NCBI RefSeq assembly: GCF_009914315.1
Contig: NZ_CP042596.1
Location: forward strand, 682,001-746,000
Source of the DNA: Granulicella sp. WH15
Lineage (GTDB): Bacteria; Acidobacteriota; Terriglobia; Terriglobales; Acidobacteriaceae
Direction of reading: 5' to 3'
Length of the DNA: 64,000 bases
Shown here: positions 9,250 to 17,604 of the stretch, in pieces
How the letters are laid out: each line of letters starts with the position of its first letter
Numbering within the stretch: position 1 is the stretch's first letter
Notes under the pieces: model-generated
Seen by the model: the letters and a program-made list of their open reading frames with translations, nothing else
Told to the model about the DNA's origin: nothing
Database searches by the model: none
Program-made: the position numbers and the translations under genes

Positions 9250-9416
9250 GGCACTTCGTGCTGTTCTCGGGGCGGCATGGGAGGGATTATTTGCATGGGG
9301 CCTCCCGCTGGTCGGCAGCGAGAATATTTATTTCCGACCAACGGGAGGAGCACGCGAAGCAGTAAAAAGGCGTGCAAACGCCCGCCCCGCGCGTAGCGGA
9401 CCCGTCCGGCAGGACT
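9250..9416. repeat. Composite palindromic repeat, family A
   Basis: Modules in order: GCACTTCGTGC-TGTTCTCGGGGCGG, the hairpin CCTCCCGCTGGTCGG (9301-9315) with CCGACCAACGGGAGG (9334-9348), then GGCGTGCAAACGCCC and CCGTCCGGCAGGAC. It lies between the two minus-strand genes of the cassette. Confidence 0.85.
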
Positions 9417-9422
9417 GAGTTT

Positions 9423-10850
9423 CTATTGAGTGGATTTTTCGAAAAAGAGCAGGACGCGGCCGTTGTCGAGCGTCTGGCGGCAGAGCAGCGTGAAGAGGCC
9501 GTCGCAGGCCGTGTGCAGGTCGGATTCTGCCAGCGCGCCGTAGAGGCTGACGCGGCCTCGCATCAGGCTCTGGTACATGGGGTCGGCGACTGGAACCCAC
9601 TCGACCAGCCAGTGACGTGCGGCGAGGCGGTGGGCGAGATCGACGATAGCCGGGATGGGTATCTGCTCCATCAGGATGAGGTGATGGATGACGGCGAGCA
9701 TCAGGACCAGGTCGCACTGGCCCGCGAGCCGGGGGATGAGGGCGCTGGACTCGGCGTTCTCCCAGCCGACGGCGGGGGTGGGGCGGGCGAGGTCGGCGTG
9801 GATGGTCTGGATCGGCAGCGAGCGGGCGCGGCTCATGCAGAAGAGCCGCTCGGCAGCGGCGGCGTCGCGCTCGAGGGCGATGACCTCGGCTCCGTTTTCG
9901 GTGGCGAGGGCGCTGTACTCGCCGGTGTTGGCGCCGATGTCGAGGACGCGCGCGGGCTTGTGCTTGAGCAGTGCGGCGCGGACCCACTCGCGCTTGCTGG
10001 CTGCCTGTTCGGCGGTGTAGTGGGTCAGGGTTTGCTGGTACTCGGCCCAGGCGGAGCCGGAGTTACGCGGCATTGCGCGGAGAGTGCGGCGGCGCAGGTC
10101 GGCAAGAGTGCGGTGGAGCAGGTGCGCGGCCAACTCGGAGTCGTCTTTGTGCCCGATTGTCGGGTTGGAGCTGGTGGCCTCGGCTTTTTTGCCGCGCTCG
10201 AGCCATGCGGGCAGAGTGATGGGCCAAAAGACCGAGCGCGAGAGCCGCTGCGGCCAGCTCATGGCCTGGTACAGCTCGGCGGGCTCGTAGCCGTCGCGCT
10301 TGAAGAGGCTGAGTGCGAGCGGCCAGGATAGCTCGCGGTTCATCAGCAGCGGCAGCAGAAAGGTGCGCATGTACTGCCCGTAGGCCAGCCAGATGGAGGC
10401 GTGCGGATCGTGCTGCTCGAACGAGAGGATATCGACGAAGACGGGCCGGTGGCCGACGAAGAGGATGTTGAGGGGAGTGGCGTCTTTGAGGATCCAGCCG
10501 TGGCTGAGAGCCTCTTCGCAGAGGGCGAGCGTCAACTCGGCGGCGGCGAGCCACTGTGACGGCGTCCACTCCCACGGGTATGTGGGAACGGGGATGCGCG
10601 GGTGGATCAGGCGCAGGCCGCCGGGAGCGTCGTCGATGCAGGCGGCTACGAGGTCGCCCCGCTGCTGGGCCTGATGGCAGAACTCCGACTCGAGGAACTC
10701 GAGCGTGGACTGGCGGGCTGCGGGGTGGATGCTGCGGACGACTCGATCCGCCTCAAAGCTGAGGGAGCCCGCTGGGTCTCGAAAGGTGGGTGTGACCTGG
10801 CTTTGACTGGGGGCCCGATTTGCAACGTTCTGGTGCAAGATTACGCTCAC
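9423..10850 (-). CDS. Kinase-like domain fused to SAM-dependent methyltransferase (NoeA-like)
   Basis: The GTG at 10850 overlaps the stop of the preceding small gene (GTGA), giving 475 residues. The longer open frame to 11051 only overlaps that gene. The N-terminal half begins with FRDPAGSLSFE and contains ILKDATPLNILF and PVFVDILSFE. These resemble the catalytic-loop D-x4-N and the metal-binding Asp loop of protein kinase folds. The C-terminal half is a class I methyltransferase: VLDIGANTGEYSALA (SAM loop), VIALERD, and LVLMLAVIHHL. The overall form recalls NoeA-type nodulation host-specificity proteins. The target is unknown; context suggests a surface glycan or lipid carrier. Confidence 0.7.
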   Translation of the reverse strand: MSVILHQNVANRAPSQSQVTPTFRDPAGSLSFEADRVVRSIHPAARQSTLEFLESEFCHQAQQRGDLVAACIDDAPGGLRLIHPRIPVPTYPWEWTPSQWLAAAELTLALCEEALSHGWILKDATPLNILFVGHRPVFVDILSFEQHDPHASIWLAYGQYMRTFLLPLLMNRELSWPLALSLFKRDGYEPAELYQAMSWPQRLSRSVFWPITLPAWLERGKKAEATSSNPTIGHKDDSELAAHLLHRTLADLRRRTLRAMPRNSGSAWAEYQQTLTHYTAEQAASKREWVRAALLKHKPARVLDIGANTGEYSALATENGAEVIALERDAAAAERLFCMSRARSLPIQTIHADLARPTPAVGWENAESSALIPRLAGQCDLVLMLAVIHHLILMEQIPIPAIVDLAHRLAARHWLVEWVPVADPMYQSLMRGRVSLYGALAESDLHTACDGLFTLLCRQTLDNGRVLLFFEKSTQ

Positions 10851-11095
10851 GCGGCGTTGGCGGAGTTGGATTTTTTGGCTGCGATGGGCAGATCGGTATC
10901 GCTCTTTTTGCGGCTGAAGAAGCCGAAGATGCGGCGGCGCATGAAGTATCCGAAGGCGGCCGCTACCGAGGCGATGCTTTGCAGGGCGAGCAGGCCCGAG
11001 CCGGGATCGACGTAGCCGAAGGCGAGATGCTCCGACGCAATCAGAAGACAAAAACAGGTAAAGATGCCGAGCAGTACGGAGGCCAGTCTTTTCAT
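10847..11095 (-). CDS. Small membrane protein with YVDPGSG motif
   Basis: The product has 82 residues. It has an N-terminal hydrophobic signal or anchor (LASVLLGIFTCFCLLIA), then FGYVDPGSGLLALQ, a second hydrophobic helix (SIASVAAAFGYFM) and a basic tail RRRIFGFFSRKK. Small proteins with a Y-[IV]-DPG-[ST]-G motif often sit beside methyltransferase and sulfatase genes for surface polymers; that is recalled knowledge. The gene overlaps the methyltransferase fusion by four bases, so translation is probably coupled. It is the first gene of the three-gene minus-strand set. Confidence 0.7.
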   Translation of the reverse strand: MKRLASVLLGIFTCFCLLIASEHLAFGYVDPGSGLLALQSIASVAAAFGYFMRRRIFGFFSRKKSDTDLPIAAKKSNSANAA

Positions 11096-11372
11096 TGGTG
11101 TGTCATTCTCCCTGAGAGGCGCTTACGATCTTTGAATCAGAAGAACGCCCGTGAAAAAAGATCTGCCTACGAGCGCATGGGTTAAGGTCTGCCCTGACGG
11201 GACGTGGGACATTGAGGTAGACGAGAAACGTTTGCGATCGTTGCAGTTATGGGCAACTTCCCGCTTCTCATTAACGTGAATGAAATAGAACTCTTCATCC
11301 AACAGACGGGTATTGGCGGCGAGAAGACGCAGCCGTCGGCCGTTCTCTTGTAAGAGATGCGAGAATTGAGGG

Positions 11373-11735
11373 ATGAGAGGGCTACAAGCTGGAATGTTTT
11401 TTGCCGGACTGGGGCTGGTGGTGGTAGCGGCTGTCGGCTGCCGCTCTACTCCACCGCCGCTGCCGTTGGCGCAGTTGAATCCGCAGCAGGCGCACGGGCA
11501 CGCCATCTTTGGGACGCAGTGCGCGGTCTGCCACTACGATCGGCAGAGTGGAGTGTTGCACGGTCCGTCGCTGGCCGGGCTGTACAAGAAACCAGCGCTG
11601 CCCAGCGGGGCCGCCGCCACGGACGAGCGCGTGAGCGCGACGATCATGCAGGGGCGCAACAACATGCCTGCGATGAGGCAGCATCTGGAGCCGGGCGATC
11701 TGGACGATCTGCTGGCCTATCTACATACGTTGTAA
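11373..11735 (+). CDS. Small c-type cytochrome lipoprotein
   Basis: The product has 120 residues. The signal sequence ends in a lipobox-like VAAVGC, so the protein is probably anchored in a membrane facing the periplasm. One haem c site (CAVCH) lies near residue 50 and a likely axial Met in NNMPAM near residue 97, giving a class I monohaem cytochrome. The following gene, 16 bases on, encodes a small membrane protein and may be cotranscribed. The electron partner is unknown. Confidence 0.85.
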   Translation: MRGLQAGMFFAGLGLVVVAAVGCRSTPPPLPLAQLNPQQAHGHAIFGTQCAVCHYDRQSGVLHGPSLAGLYKKPALPSGAAATDERVSATIMQGRNNMPAMRQHLEPGDLDDLLAYLHTL

Positions 11736-11751
11736 GGGATTAGGGGACGGT

Positions 11752-12120
11752 ATGGAGCCGGTTGGAGAGAAGAAGATCGTGAAGGGGCAGTTGCTGCCGG
11801 GAGTCGCCGGAATCGCGATCTACATGCTGTCGGTCTCGCTGGTGGGCGTGGTCGGGGTCATCCGGGGCCAGTATCCGGGCGCGGCGGCCAAGTATGCGGT
11901 GCTGCCCATGTGTACGCTGGTGGTGGTCGGGGTCTTCGGGCTGCTGAGGATGCGCCGGTGGGGTTGGGCGCTGGTGATGGCGGGCACGCTGATGCTTTCG
12001 TTCGGCTATGCGGCTATGTCCCGCATGACGAAGAACCCGGCGATGATGGTGATGGCGGCGTTGGACCTCTGCCTGTTCCTGTACCTGGTCAGGACCGAGG
12101 TTCGGGAGCGGATGCGGTAG
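11752..12120 (+). CDS. Hypothetical four-helix membrane protein
   Basis: The 122-residue protein has four predicted membrane helices (around residues 12-32, 46-64, 68-88 and 95-115) joined by short loops. No family motif is recognised. It follows the cytochrome c lipoprotein by 16 bases on the same strand, and a family A repeat downstream reads as a terminator-like hairpin. The function is unknown. Confidence 0.7.
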   Translation: MEPVGEKKIVKGQLLPGVAGIAIYMLSVSLVGVVGVIRGQYPGAAAKYAVLPMCTLVVVGVFGLLRMRRWGWALVMAGTLMLSFGYAAMSRMTKNPAMMVMAALDLCLFLYLVRTEVRERMR

Positions 12121-12133
12121 GCAGTCGCTGTCT

Positions 12134-12190
12134 TCACGCGAAGCGTCGAGAACGGACGAAGTGCCGCCCGCCCGGCGTGAGGGCGCTTTT
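12134..12190 (+). repeat. Family A repeat, terminator-like module
   Basis: It contains ACGCGAAGCGT, then ACGAAGTGCCGCCCGCCCGGCGTGAGGGCGCTTTT. The CGCCC...GGGCG stem followed by CTTTT would act as a terminator for the upstream plus-strand gene. Confidence 0.7.
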
Positions 12191-12194
12191 GCTC

Positions 12195-12200
12195 TACAAT
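12195..12200 (+). promoter_or_regulatory. TACAAT -10-like box before lipA
   Basis: TACAAT is followed by seven bases and then the lipA ATG at 12208. The short spacer includes AGAGG, so either a leaderless or a very short-leader transcript is possible. Confidence 0.45.
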
Positions 12201-12207
12201 TTAGAGG

Positions 12208-13119
12208 ATGACTCCTCCAGTGGCGGAACTCGTACAGATTGATTTGAGTCCGAAGGTGCCGGTGCGCAAGCCGGAGTGGCTGAAGGCCAAGGCTCCGGTG
12301 GGCGAGACCTTCCACTCGCTGAAGAAGATGGCGCGCGAGCTGAACCTGCACACCGTCTGCGAGAGCGCGCAGTGCCCCAACATCGGCGAGTGCTGGAACC
12401 AGAAGGCCGCGACCTTCATGATGCTCGGCAACCTGTGCACGCGGCGGTGCGGCTTCTGCGCGGTGCCCAAGGGCAAGCCGGAGCCGATCGACTTTGACGA
12501 ACCACGGCGTGTGGCCTATGCGGTCGCGCAGTTGGGGCTGAATCATGCGGTGGTTACGAGCGTCAACCGCGACGACGACAACATGGGCGCGGCGAGGGCG
12601 TTCGTCGAGGTGATTCGCGAGATTCGTTTGCAGGCTGTGGGGTGCCGGGTCGAGGTGCTGACGCCTGATTTTCAGGGCAACGAAGAGGCTCTGAGGCTGG
12701 TCGTCGATGCCGCGCCGGAGATTCTGAACCACAACATCGAGACGGTGCCGCGGCTTTACAAGATTGCGAAGTCGGGCGGACGGTATCCACGCTCGTTGGA
12801 GTTTCTGGCCCGCGCCAAGGCGATGAACCCCGCACAGGTGACCAAGACCGGCATCATCGTCGGCATGGGCGAAGAGATGCACGAGCTGCTGGCGGTCTTC
12901 CGCGACCTGGCGGATCGCAAGGTGGACATCCTGACGATTGGCCAGTACCTGCGGCCCTCCAAGGACCATCTCGTGATGAGCCGCTTCTACACGCCCGAGG
13001 AGTTCGCCTTCCTGAAGCACGAGGCGATGGCGATGGGCTTCAAGCACGTGGAGTCGGGGCCGCTGGTGCGCTCGAGCTATCACGCGCAGGAGCAGGCGGA
13101 ATCGACCGGGCTGGCTTAG
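12208..13119 (+). CDS. lipA: Lipoyl synthase
   Basis: This 303-residue radical-SAM enzyme inserts two sulfurs into octanoyl groups on lipoyl domains. Both Fe-S clusters are covered: the auxiliary cluster CESAQCPNIGEC (C-x4-C-x5-C) and the SAM cluster CTRRCGFC (C-x3-C-x2-C). The C-terminal RSSYHAQ supplies the serine ligand of the auxiliary cluster. The length is normal. lipB is not in the window. It is followed after nine bases by a small unknown gene. Confidence 0.96.
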   Translation: MTPPVAELVQIDLSPKVPVRKPEWLKAKAPVGETFHSLKKMARELNLHTVCESAQCPNIGECWNQKAATFMMLGNLCTRRCGFCAVPKGKPEPIDFDEPRRVAYAVAQLGLNHAVVTSVNRDDDNMGAARAFVEVIREIRLQAVGCRVEVLTPDFQGNEEALRLVVDAAPEILNHNIETVPRLYKIAKSGGRYPRSLEFLARAKAMNPAQVTKTGIIVGMGEEMHELLAVFRDLADRKVDILTIGQYLRPSKDHLVMSRFYTPEEFAFLKHEAMAMGFKHVESGPLVRSSYHAQEQAESTGLA

Positions 13120-13128
13120 GGAGATTCG

Positions 13129-13407
13129 ATGAAGCCTTCTGAGGTCGTCCGGGTCGAGAAAGCACTTGAGACCGGCAATAAACGCGAGCTGGAGTGGTCG
13201 CTCTGGTATGCGCGGATGCGGCAGTCCGTGCCCTCGGCGAGGCCTGCGGATGTGAAGTACTGGGGCGCGGTCGAGGCGCAGGTGCAGGGTGTGCTGGAGC
13301 CTGTCGAGGCTCCGAAGGTGTATCCCGCGAAGAAGAAAAAGAAGGGCGTGCGCGGGCTCGGAGTCGGGCCGCTGCCGGGCGAGGCGAGCACGCCGGAGCA
13401 GGGATAG
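13129..13407 (+). CDS. Hypothetical small basic protein
   Basis: The product has 92 residues. The ATG at 13129 follows an AGGGAGATTCG ribosome binding region and lies nine bases after lipA, so the two may be cotranscribed. The N-terminal half looks helical with SLWYARMRQS. The C-terminal part has a run of five lysines (PAKKKKKGV) and a Gly/Pro-rich tail. No known domain is recognised. Confidence 0.6.
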   Translation: MKPSEVVRVEKALETGNKRELEWSLWYARMRQSVPSARPADVKYWGAVEAQVQGVLEPVEAPKVYPAKKKKKGVRGLGVGPLPGEASTPEQG

Positions 13408-13489
13408 TTTGTCTCCGCTAAGACAGCGGCAAGGGCTTTTCAGTAGAATCGCTTGAGGCGCTTCAGCGCTTTGTGAGGCAAGTAAAGAT

Positions 13490-14074
13490 ATGGCATCGGC
13501 GATGGCGAGTATTGTGGCTTTGAAGGACGTTCACCAGCAGCTGAAAAGCCGCTTCGAGAAGACCGTGGAAGACTTTCGGGCGAACCTGCTCTCGACCCGG
13601 ACCGGGCGGGCGAGCGTGCACATGCTGGACCAGGTGAAGGTCGACTACTACGGCACCGATACGCCGATCGCGCAGGTGGCGCAGGTGACCACGCCTGAGG
13701 CCCAGCTCATTTTGGTGCAGCCGTGGGAGATCTCGCTGGTGACGGCCATCGAGAAGGCTATCCGGACCAGCGGGCAGGGCTTCAACCCGTCGCATGATGG
13801 GCGGATCATCCGCGTGCCCATCCCGGCGATGACCGAGGAGCGGCGCAAGGAGGCGGTGAAGCATCTGGCGGGCGTGCTCGAAGGGCACAAGACCTCGATG
13901 CGGAACATCCGGCGCGAGGGCAACGAGCAGGTGAAGAAGGCCGCGAAGGACAAGCTGATCTCGGCCGACGACGAAAAGCGCGCCAATGAAGAGATTCAGC
14001 AGTTGACGGACGGCGAGATCAAGCGTCTGGACGACCTCTTCAAAGCCAAAGAAAAAGAACTAATGACCGTCTGA
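13490..14074 (+). CDS. frr: Ribosome recycling factor
   Basis: The 194-residue protein splits post-termination ribosomes together with EF-G. Family hallmarks include RANLLSTRTGRASVHMLDQVKVDYYG near the N-terminus, NPSHDGRIIRVPIPAMTEERRKE, and a C-terminal KANEEIQQLTD-like helix. A GAGG ribosome binding site lies upstream. An in-frame ATG at 13502 (MASIVALKD) could be the true start. A TAGAAT box at 13444 suggests a promoter with a 40-base leader. It is not next to rpsB-tsf-pyrH as in many genomes. Confidence 0.95.
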   Translation: MASAMASIVALKDVHQQLKSRFEKTVEDFRANLLSTRTGRASVHMLDQVKVDYYGTDTPIAQVAQVTTPEAQLILVQPWEISLVTAIEKAIRTSGQGFNPSHDGRIIRVPIPAMTEERRKEAVKHLAGVLEGHKTSMRNIRREGNEQVKKAAKDKLISADDEKRANEEIQQLTDGEIKRLDDLFKAKEKELMTV

Positions 14075-14255
14075 GGTACTTCGTACGGTTCTCGGGGCGG
14101 TATAGGGAAGTGATCTTCTGAGGTCCTCCCGCTGGTCGGAAGCGAGCAATCTTTGCTTCCGACCAACGGGAGGACCTTTGCACTTTGAGTCAGCAAGACA
14201 AGTGTGAAAGTCACGAAGTGACCGCCCTCCGCGCAGGAGGCCCGTCCGGCAGGAC
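14075..14255. repeat. Composite palindromic repeat, family A, inverted twin of copy 1
   Basis: The hairpin arms are 14121-14143 and 14155-14177. The outer modules (GGTACTTCGTAC, TTTGCACTTTGAGTCAGCAAG, GAAAGTCACGAAGTGACC, CCGTCCGGCAGGAC) match 512-698 in reverse complement nearly base for base. It fills the gap between convergent frr and the DUF4440-like gene. Confidence 0.9.
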
Positions 14256-14257
14256 GC

Positions 14258-14767
14258 TTAGGACTTGGGGTTCAGGTGGCGCTGGGCGATGCGGGTGGCT
14301 TCGAAGTTGGTGATCTTCCATACGCCGGAGGGCAGGCGCAGATAGACGCGGGTGTAGCGGTAGGTGCCCGTCATGCTGATGCCCTCGTTGGTGCCCTCGA
14401 TCTCGGCCTGCGAGGTGACGATGGCGATGCGGCCGAGCAGCTTGATCTTGGAGTCGCTGAGGGCCATGCTGGTGATGACCAGCGTGCGGTTGCGGGTGCG
14501 GTCCAGTTGCTGGACCTTGGTGTTGACCTGCCCGGTCAGCGAGATGCCGATGTAATCGTCCGAGAGCAGCCGTTCCAGGGTGGGAACGTCATTGGCGATC
14601 TGAGCGACCCGCCACTGCTCTTCGAGCTGTTCTATCTGGCGTTTTTCGTCTTTTTTATCGCTGTGAGGCAGCGAGGCAAAGGCGATGCGGGACGCGCCGA
14701 GCAGGGCAATGCAGAGCGCGAGCGAGAGGAAGAGGGGGAGCCGACGGGATGGGGCGGCGCAGCGCAT
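14258..14767 (-). CDS. Exported DUF4440/SnoaL-like protein
   Basis: The product has 169 residues. A signal peptide (basic start, then FLSLALCIALLGASRIAFA) precedes a single NTF2-like cone fold: IEQLEEQWRVAQIANDVPTL, LLSDDYIGIS, and a C-terminal TRVYLRLPSGVWKITNFEAT. Such DUF4440 proteins often bind small ligands, and some are enzymes; no catalytic residues can be assigned here. It probably acts in the periplasm. It is convergent with frr. Confidence 0.75.
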   Translation of the reverse strand: MRCAAPSRRLPLFLSLALCIALLGASRIAFASLPHSDKKDEKRQIEQLEEQWRVAQIANDVPTLERLLSDDYIGISLTGQVNTKVQQLDRTRNRTLVITSMALSDSKIKLLGRIAIVTSQAEIEGTNEGISMTGTYRYTRVYLRLPSGVWKITNFEATRIAQRHLNPKS

Positions 14768-14855
14768 AGGAGTACCGGATAGTAGTCTGGATCGCGCTCA
14801 GAGTCAAAACAAACTTCTGTTGCAAAGCCAAAAGCTTGCTATCCCGCTATCGGGG

Positions 14856-14990
14856 TCACTTCGAGCGGTTCTCGGTAACAGGCCGAAATTCTTAGCTGCC
14901 GACCAACGGGAGGCCCTCAGAAGAGCATCCTGCCTATACCGTCCCGAGAACCGCACGAAGTGCCGACCGCCCGGCGTGAGGGCGCTTTTG
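14856..14990. repeat. Composite palindromic repeat, family A
   Basis: It contains CACTTCGAGCGGTTCTCGG, one hairpin arm CCGACCAACGGGAGG, CGTCCCGAGAACCGCACGAAGTG and a terminal CCGCCCGGCGTGAGGGCGCTTTT. It lies just beyond the stop of the ABM gene. Confidence 0.8.
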
Positions 14991-14994
14991 CTTT

Positions 14995-15282
14995 TTAGCT
15001 GATGGCGATGAGAGCTTCCCGGGAGCGGTCGCGCATCTTCTGGTAGAGACCGCCGATGGCGTGCTGGGCGAAGTGCGGGGTGGTGCCGTGGAACTCGACT
15101 GCGGCTTCGTCCAGATACTGCTCATAGATCAGGACGGTATTGGGATCGTCCTCGATGAAGTGGGCGATGTAGCTGACGCAGCCGGGCTCCTTGCGGGAGC
15201 CCAGTTGCAGTGCCTGCAGGTGAGCGGTAACCTCGGCGTGGTCGGCCGGATCGAAGCGCATACGAACGGTAAAGCTGATCAT
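14995..15282 (-). CDS. Putative quinol monooxygenase (ABM domain)
   Basis: The 95-residue protein is a single ferredoxin-like antibiotic-biosynthesis-monooxygenase domain. It has SFTVRMRFDP at the start, EPGCVSYIAHFIEDDPNTVLIYEQYLDE in the middle, and F-x-G-T-T-P-H-F-A. Related YgiN-type proteins oxidise quinols or scavenge reactive compounds. An AGGAG ribosome binding site lies before the ATG. The gene is immediately upstream of purA's stop on the same strand with a 28-base gap, but a functional link is unlikely. Confidence 0.8.
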   Translation of the reverse strand: MISFTVRMRFDPADHAEVTAHLQALQLGSRKEPGCVSYIAHFIEDDPNTVLIYEQYLDEAAVEFHGTTPHFAQHAIGGLYQKMRDRSREALIAIS

Positions 15283-15310
15283 GGTTCCGTCTCCTGGTTA
15301 GATGATCCGG

Positions 15311-16627
15311 TTAGCGGTTGAGCGCCTCTTCGAACTCAGGCAGATTGATGGTCTGGGTGCGGTCGGGGCCGGTGGAGACCATGCCGATCTTCGCGTTCGA
15401 CTCGCGCTCGACGAAGTGCAGATAATCCTGCGCCAGTTTGGGCAGCTTGTCGAACTCGGTGATGCCCTCGGTGGAGCAGTTCCAGCCCTTGAGCGTGGTG
15501 TAGATCGGCTTGATCGACTCGAAGCCTCGGATATCGGCGGGAATCTGGTCGGTCTCCTTGCCGTTGATCTTGTAGCCCACGCAGACGGGGATCTCGACGC
15601 ACTCGTCCATCACGTCCATCTTGGTGACGACGAGCCACTCGGTGGCGTTGATCATGTTGGAGTAGCGGAGCAGCGGCAGATCGAGCCAGCCGCAGCGGCG
15701 CGGACGCCCGGTGACCGCGCCGTACTCCTGACCGCGTGCGCGGAGCAGGTCGGCGGTGTCGTCGCTGATCTCGGTGGGGAAGGGACCCTCGCCGACGCGG
15801 GTGACGTACGCCTTGGTGACGCCGATGACCGTGCCGATGCGGGTCGGCCCGACGCCCGTGCCCGTGACCGCGCCGCCCGCCGTCGAGGACGAGCTGGTGA
15901 CGAAGGGGTAGGTGCCGTGGTCGATGTCGAGCAGTGCGCCCTGCGCGCCCTCGAACATGACCTTCTGGCCGTCGGCGATGGCCTTGTTGAGCATGACGGC
16001 CGTGTCGGTGACGAAGGGAGCGATCTGCTCGGCCAGGCGCGCGTACTCCTCGTACATGGCGCGGGGATCGAGCGGCTCGGTGCCGAAGAGGGCGTGGGCG
16101 ATGGTGTTCTTCTCGTGGCAGGCGTTCTGGATGTGCGTGCGCAGCAGCGAGGGGTTCAGCAGGTCGGCCACGCGGAGGCCGTTGCGGTGGATCTTGTCCT
16201 CGTACGCGGGGCCGATGCCGCGGCGGGTGGTGCCGATGGGCGTGCGGCCGGGCGCGGTCTCAGCGGCCAGCTCGATCATGCGGTGGTAGGGCAGGATCAC
16301 CTGGGCGCGGTTGGAGACAAAGAGCTGGCCATCGACGGGCAGACCGGCTTCCTTGAGCTTGCGGACCTCGTTCAGGAAGGCCAGGGGGTCGAGCACCACG
16401 CCGTTGCCGATGACGCCGATGCAGCCGGGGCGCAGGACGCCGCAGGGGATAAGCTGCAGGACGAACTTGCGTCCGTGGATGATGACGGTGTGGCCGGCAT
16501 TGTGGCCTCCGGCATAGCGGGCAACGACGGAAAACTTCTCCGAAAGGACGTCGACGATCTTGCCCTTGCCCTCATCGCCCCACTGGGCTCCGAGGATGAC
16601 GGCGGACTGGCGCTGGTTGTGGCTCAC
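15311..16627 (-). CDS. purA: Adenylosuccinate synthetase
   Basis: This 438-residue enzyme uses GTP to join IMP and aspartate on the way to AMP. Near the N-terminus it has GAQWGDEGKGKIVD with the catalytic Asp, then GGHNAGHT. Later it has the IMP-site segment TTRRGIGPAYEDK and GRPRRCGWLD. The C-terminal guanine-recognition segment is VSTGPDRTQTI. The length is normal. Upstream, GGTATAAAATG about 70 bases before the start may be a promoter shared divergently with mutM. Confidence 0.96.
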   Translation of the reverse strand: MSHNQRQSAVILGAQWGDEGKGKIVDVLSEKFSVVARYAGGHNAGHTVIIHGRKFVLQLIPCGVLRPGCIGVIGNGVVLDPLAFLNEVRKLKEAGLPVDGQLFVSNRAQVILPYHRMIELAAETAPGRTPIGTTRRGIGPAYEDKIHRNGLRVADLLNPSLLRTHIQNACHEKNTIAHALFGTEPLDPRAMYEEYARLAEQIAPFVTDTAVMLNKAIADGQKVMFEGAQGALLDIDHGTYPFVTSSSSTAGGAVTGTGVGPTRIGTVIGVTKAYVTRVGEGPFPTEISDDTADLLRARGQEYGAVTGRPRRCGWLDLPLLRYSNMINATEWLVVTKMDVMDECVEIPVCVGYKINGKETDQIPADIRGFESIKPIYTTLKGWNCSTEGITEFDKLPKLAQDYLHFVERESNAKIGMVSTGPDRTQTINLPEFEEALNR

Positions 16628-16775
16628 GAGGTGGGTTGCTCCGGGGGAACTTCTAATGGGAAGTACGCGTTCAGGTTCGATCGCGCCCGTAAGTCATTTT
16701 ATACCGTGGCGGGTTATACCGGGGCGGCTCAATCGCCTACGATAAGAGACTGCTGCGTATAAGGGGATTGTTGCG

Positions 16776-17582
16776 ATGCCTGAGTTGCCGGAGGTGGAGA
16801 CCGTTGCCAATGGGGTGCACGAGCGCGTGCACGGGGTGACGGTGGTGTCGGTGTGGACGAGCGGGAAGCCGCAGACCTTCAAGTCGGCCCCCGAGGTGAT
16901 CGAGGCGGCGCTGACCGGGGCGCGGATCGAGCGGGTGCGGCGGGTGGGGAAGACGATCGTCTGCGACCTGCTGCGGAAGGGAAAAGGGGCGCAGTTTCTG
17001 GTGCACCTGGGGATGACCGGGCGGCTGCTGGTCTCGTCGCCGGACGTGCCGCTGCCGCCGCATACACACGCGGCGCTGTCGTTGAGCAGCGGGCAGGAGC
17101 TGCGCTTTGTGGATGCGAGGCGGTTTGGGCGGCTGTCGGTTGCGGATGGTGAGTATGGAGGCCCGGGGACGGAGCCGCTGACCGTCTCCGAGGATGACTT
17201 TGTGGCGCTCTTCCGGGGGCGCAAGACGCCCATCAAGGCCGCTCTGCTGAACCAGTCGCTGCTGCATGGGGTGGGGAATATCTATGCGGATGAGAGCCTC
17301 TTCCGGGCGGGGATTCGCCCTCGGCGACAGGCTGGGAGCCTGACCCGGGCGGAGTTGCTGCGGCTGCGGACGGCGCTGGTCGCGGTGCTGAAGCACGCGA
17401 TCAAGCTGGGGGGATCGTCGGTCTCGGACTACGTGGATGCCGATGGCGTGCGCGGGTTCTTCCAGCTCGAGCACAAGGTGTACAGCCGCGCCGGGGAACC
17501 CTGCAAGGACTGCGGGGCAGAACTGAAGAAGCTGTCGATTGGTGGAAGGACGACGGTGTACTGCCCGGGGTGCCAGAAGTAG
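16776..17582 (+). CDS. mutM: Formamidopyrimidine-DNA glycosylase
   Basis: The 268-residue Fpg removes 8-oxoguanine and other oxidised purines and nicks the DNA. The N-terminal Pro2-Glu3 catalytic pair is present (MPELPEVET), followed by HLGMTGRLL, the helix-two-turn-helix segment LLHGVGNIYADE, and a complete C-terminal zinc finger (C-x2-C-x16-C-x2-C, CKDC...CPGC). It is divergent from purA, and a 400-base repeat region follows it. Confidence 0.96.
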   Translation: MPELPEVETVANGVHERVHGVTVVSVWTSGKPQTFKSAPEVIEAALTGARIERVRRVGKTIVCDLLRKGKGAQFLVHLGMTGRLLVSSPDVPLPPHTHAALSLSSGQELRFVDARRFGRLSVADGEYGGPGTEPLTVSEDDFVALFRGRKTPIKAALLNQSLLHGVGNIYADESLFRAGIRPRRQAGSLTRAELLRLRTALVAVLKHAIKLGGSSVSDYVDADGVRGFFQLEHKVYSRAGEPCKDCGAELKKLSIGGRTTVYCPGCQK

Positions 17583-17604
17583 GGTTTAAGCCTTTGGGTT
17601 CGAC

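Noticed and set aside
11123..11506. 127-residue minus-strand frame next to the cytochrome c gene
   Set aside because: It overlaps the cytochrome c signal and haem region on the other strand and includes a fragment matching repeat-derived peptides; no ribosome binding site.
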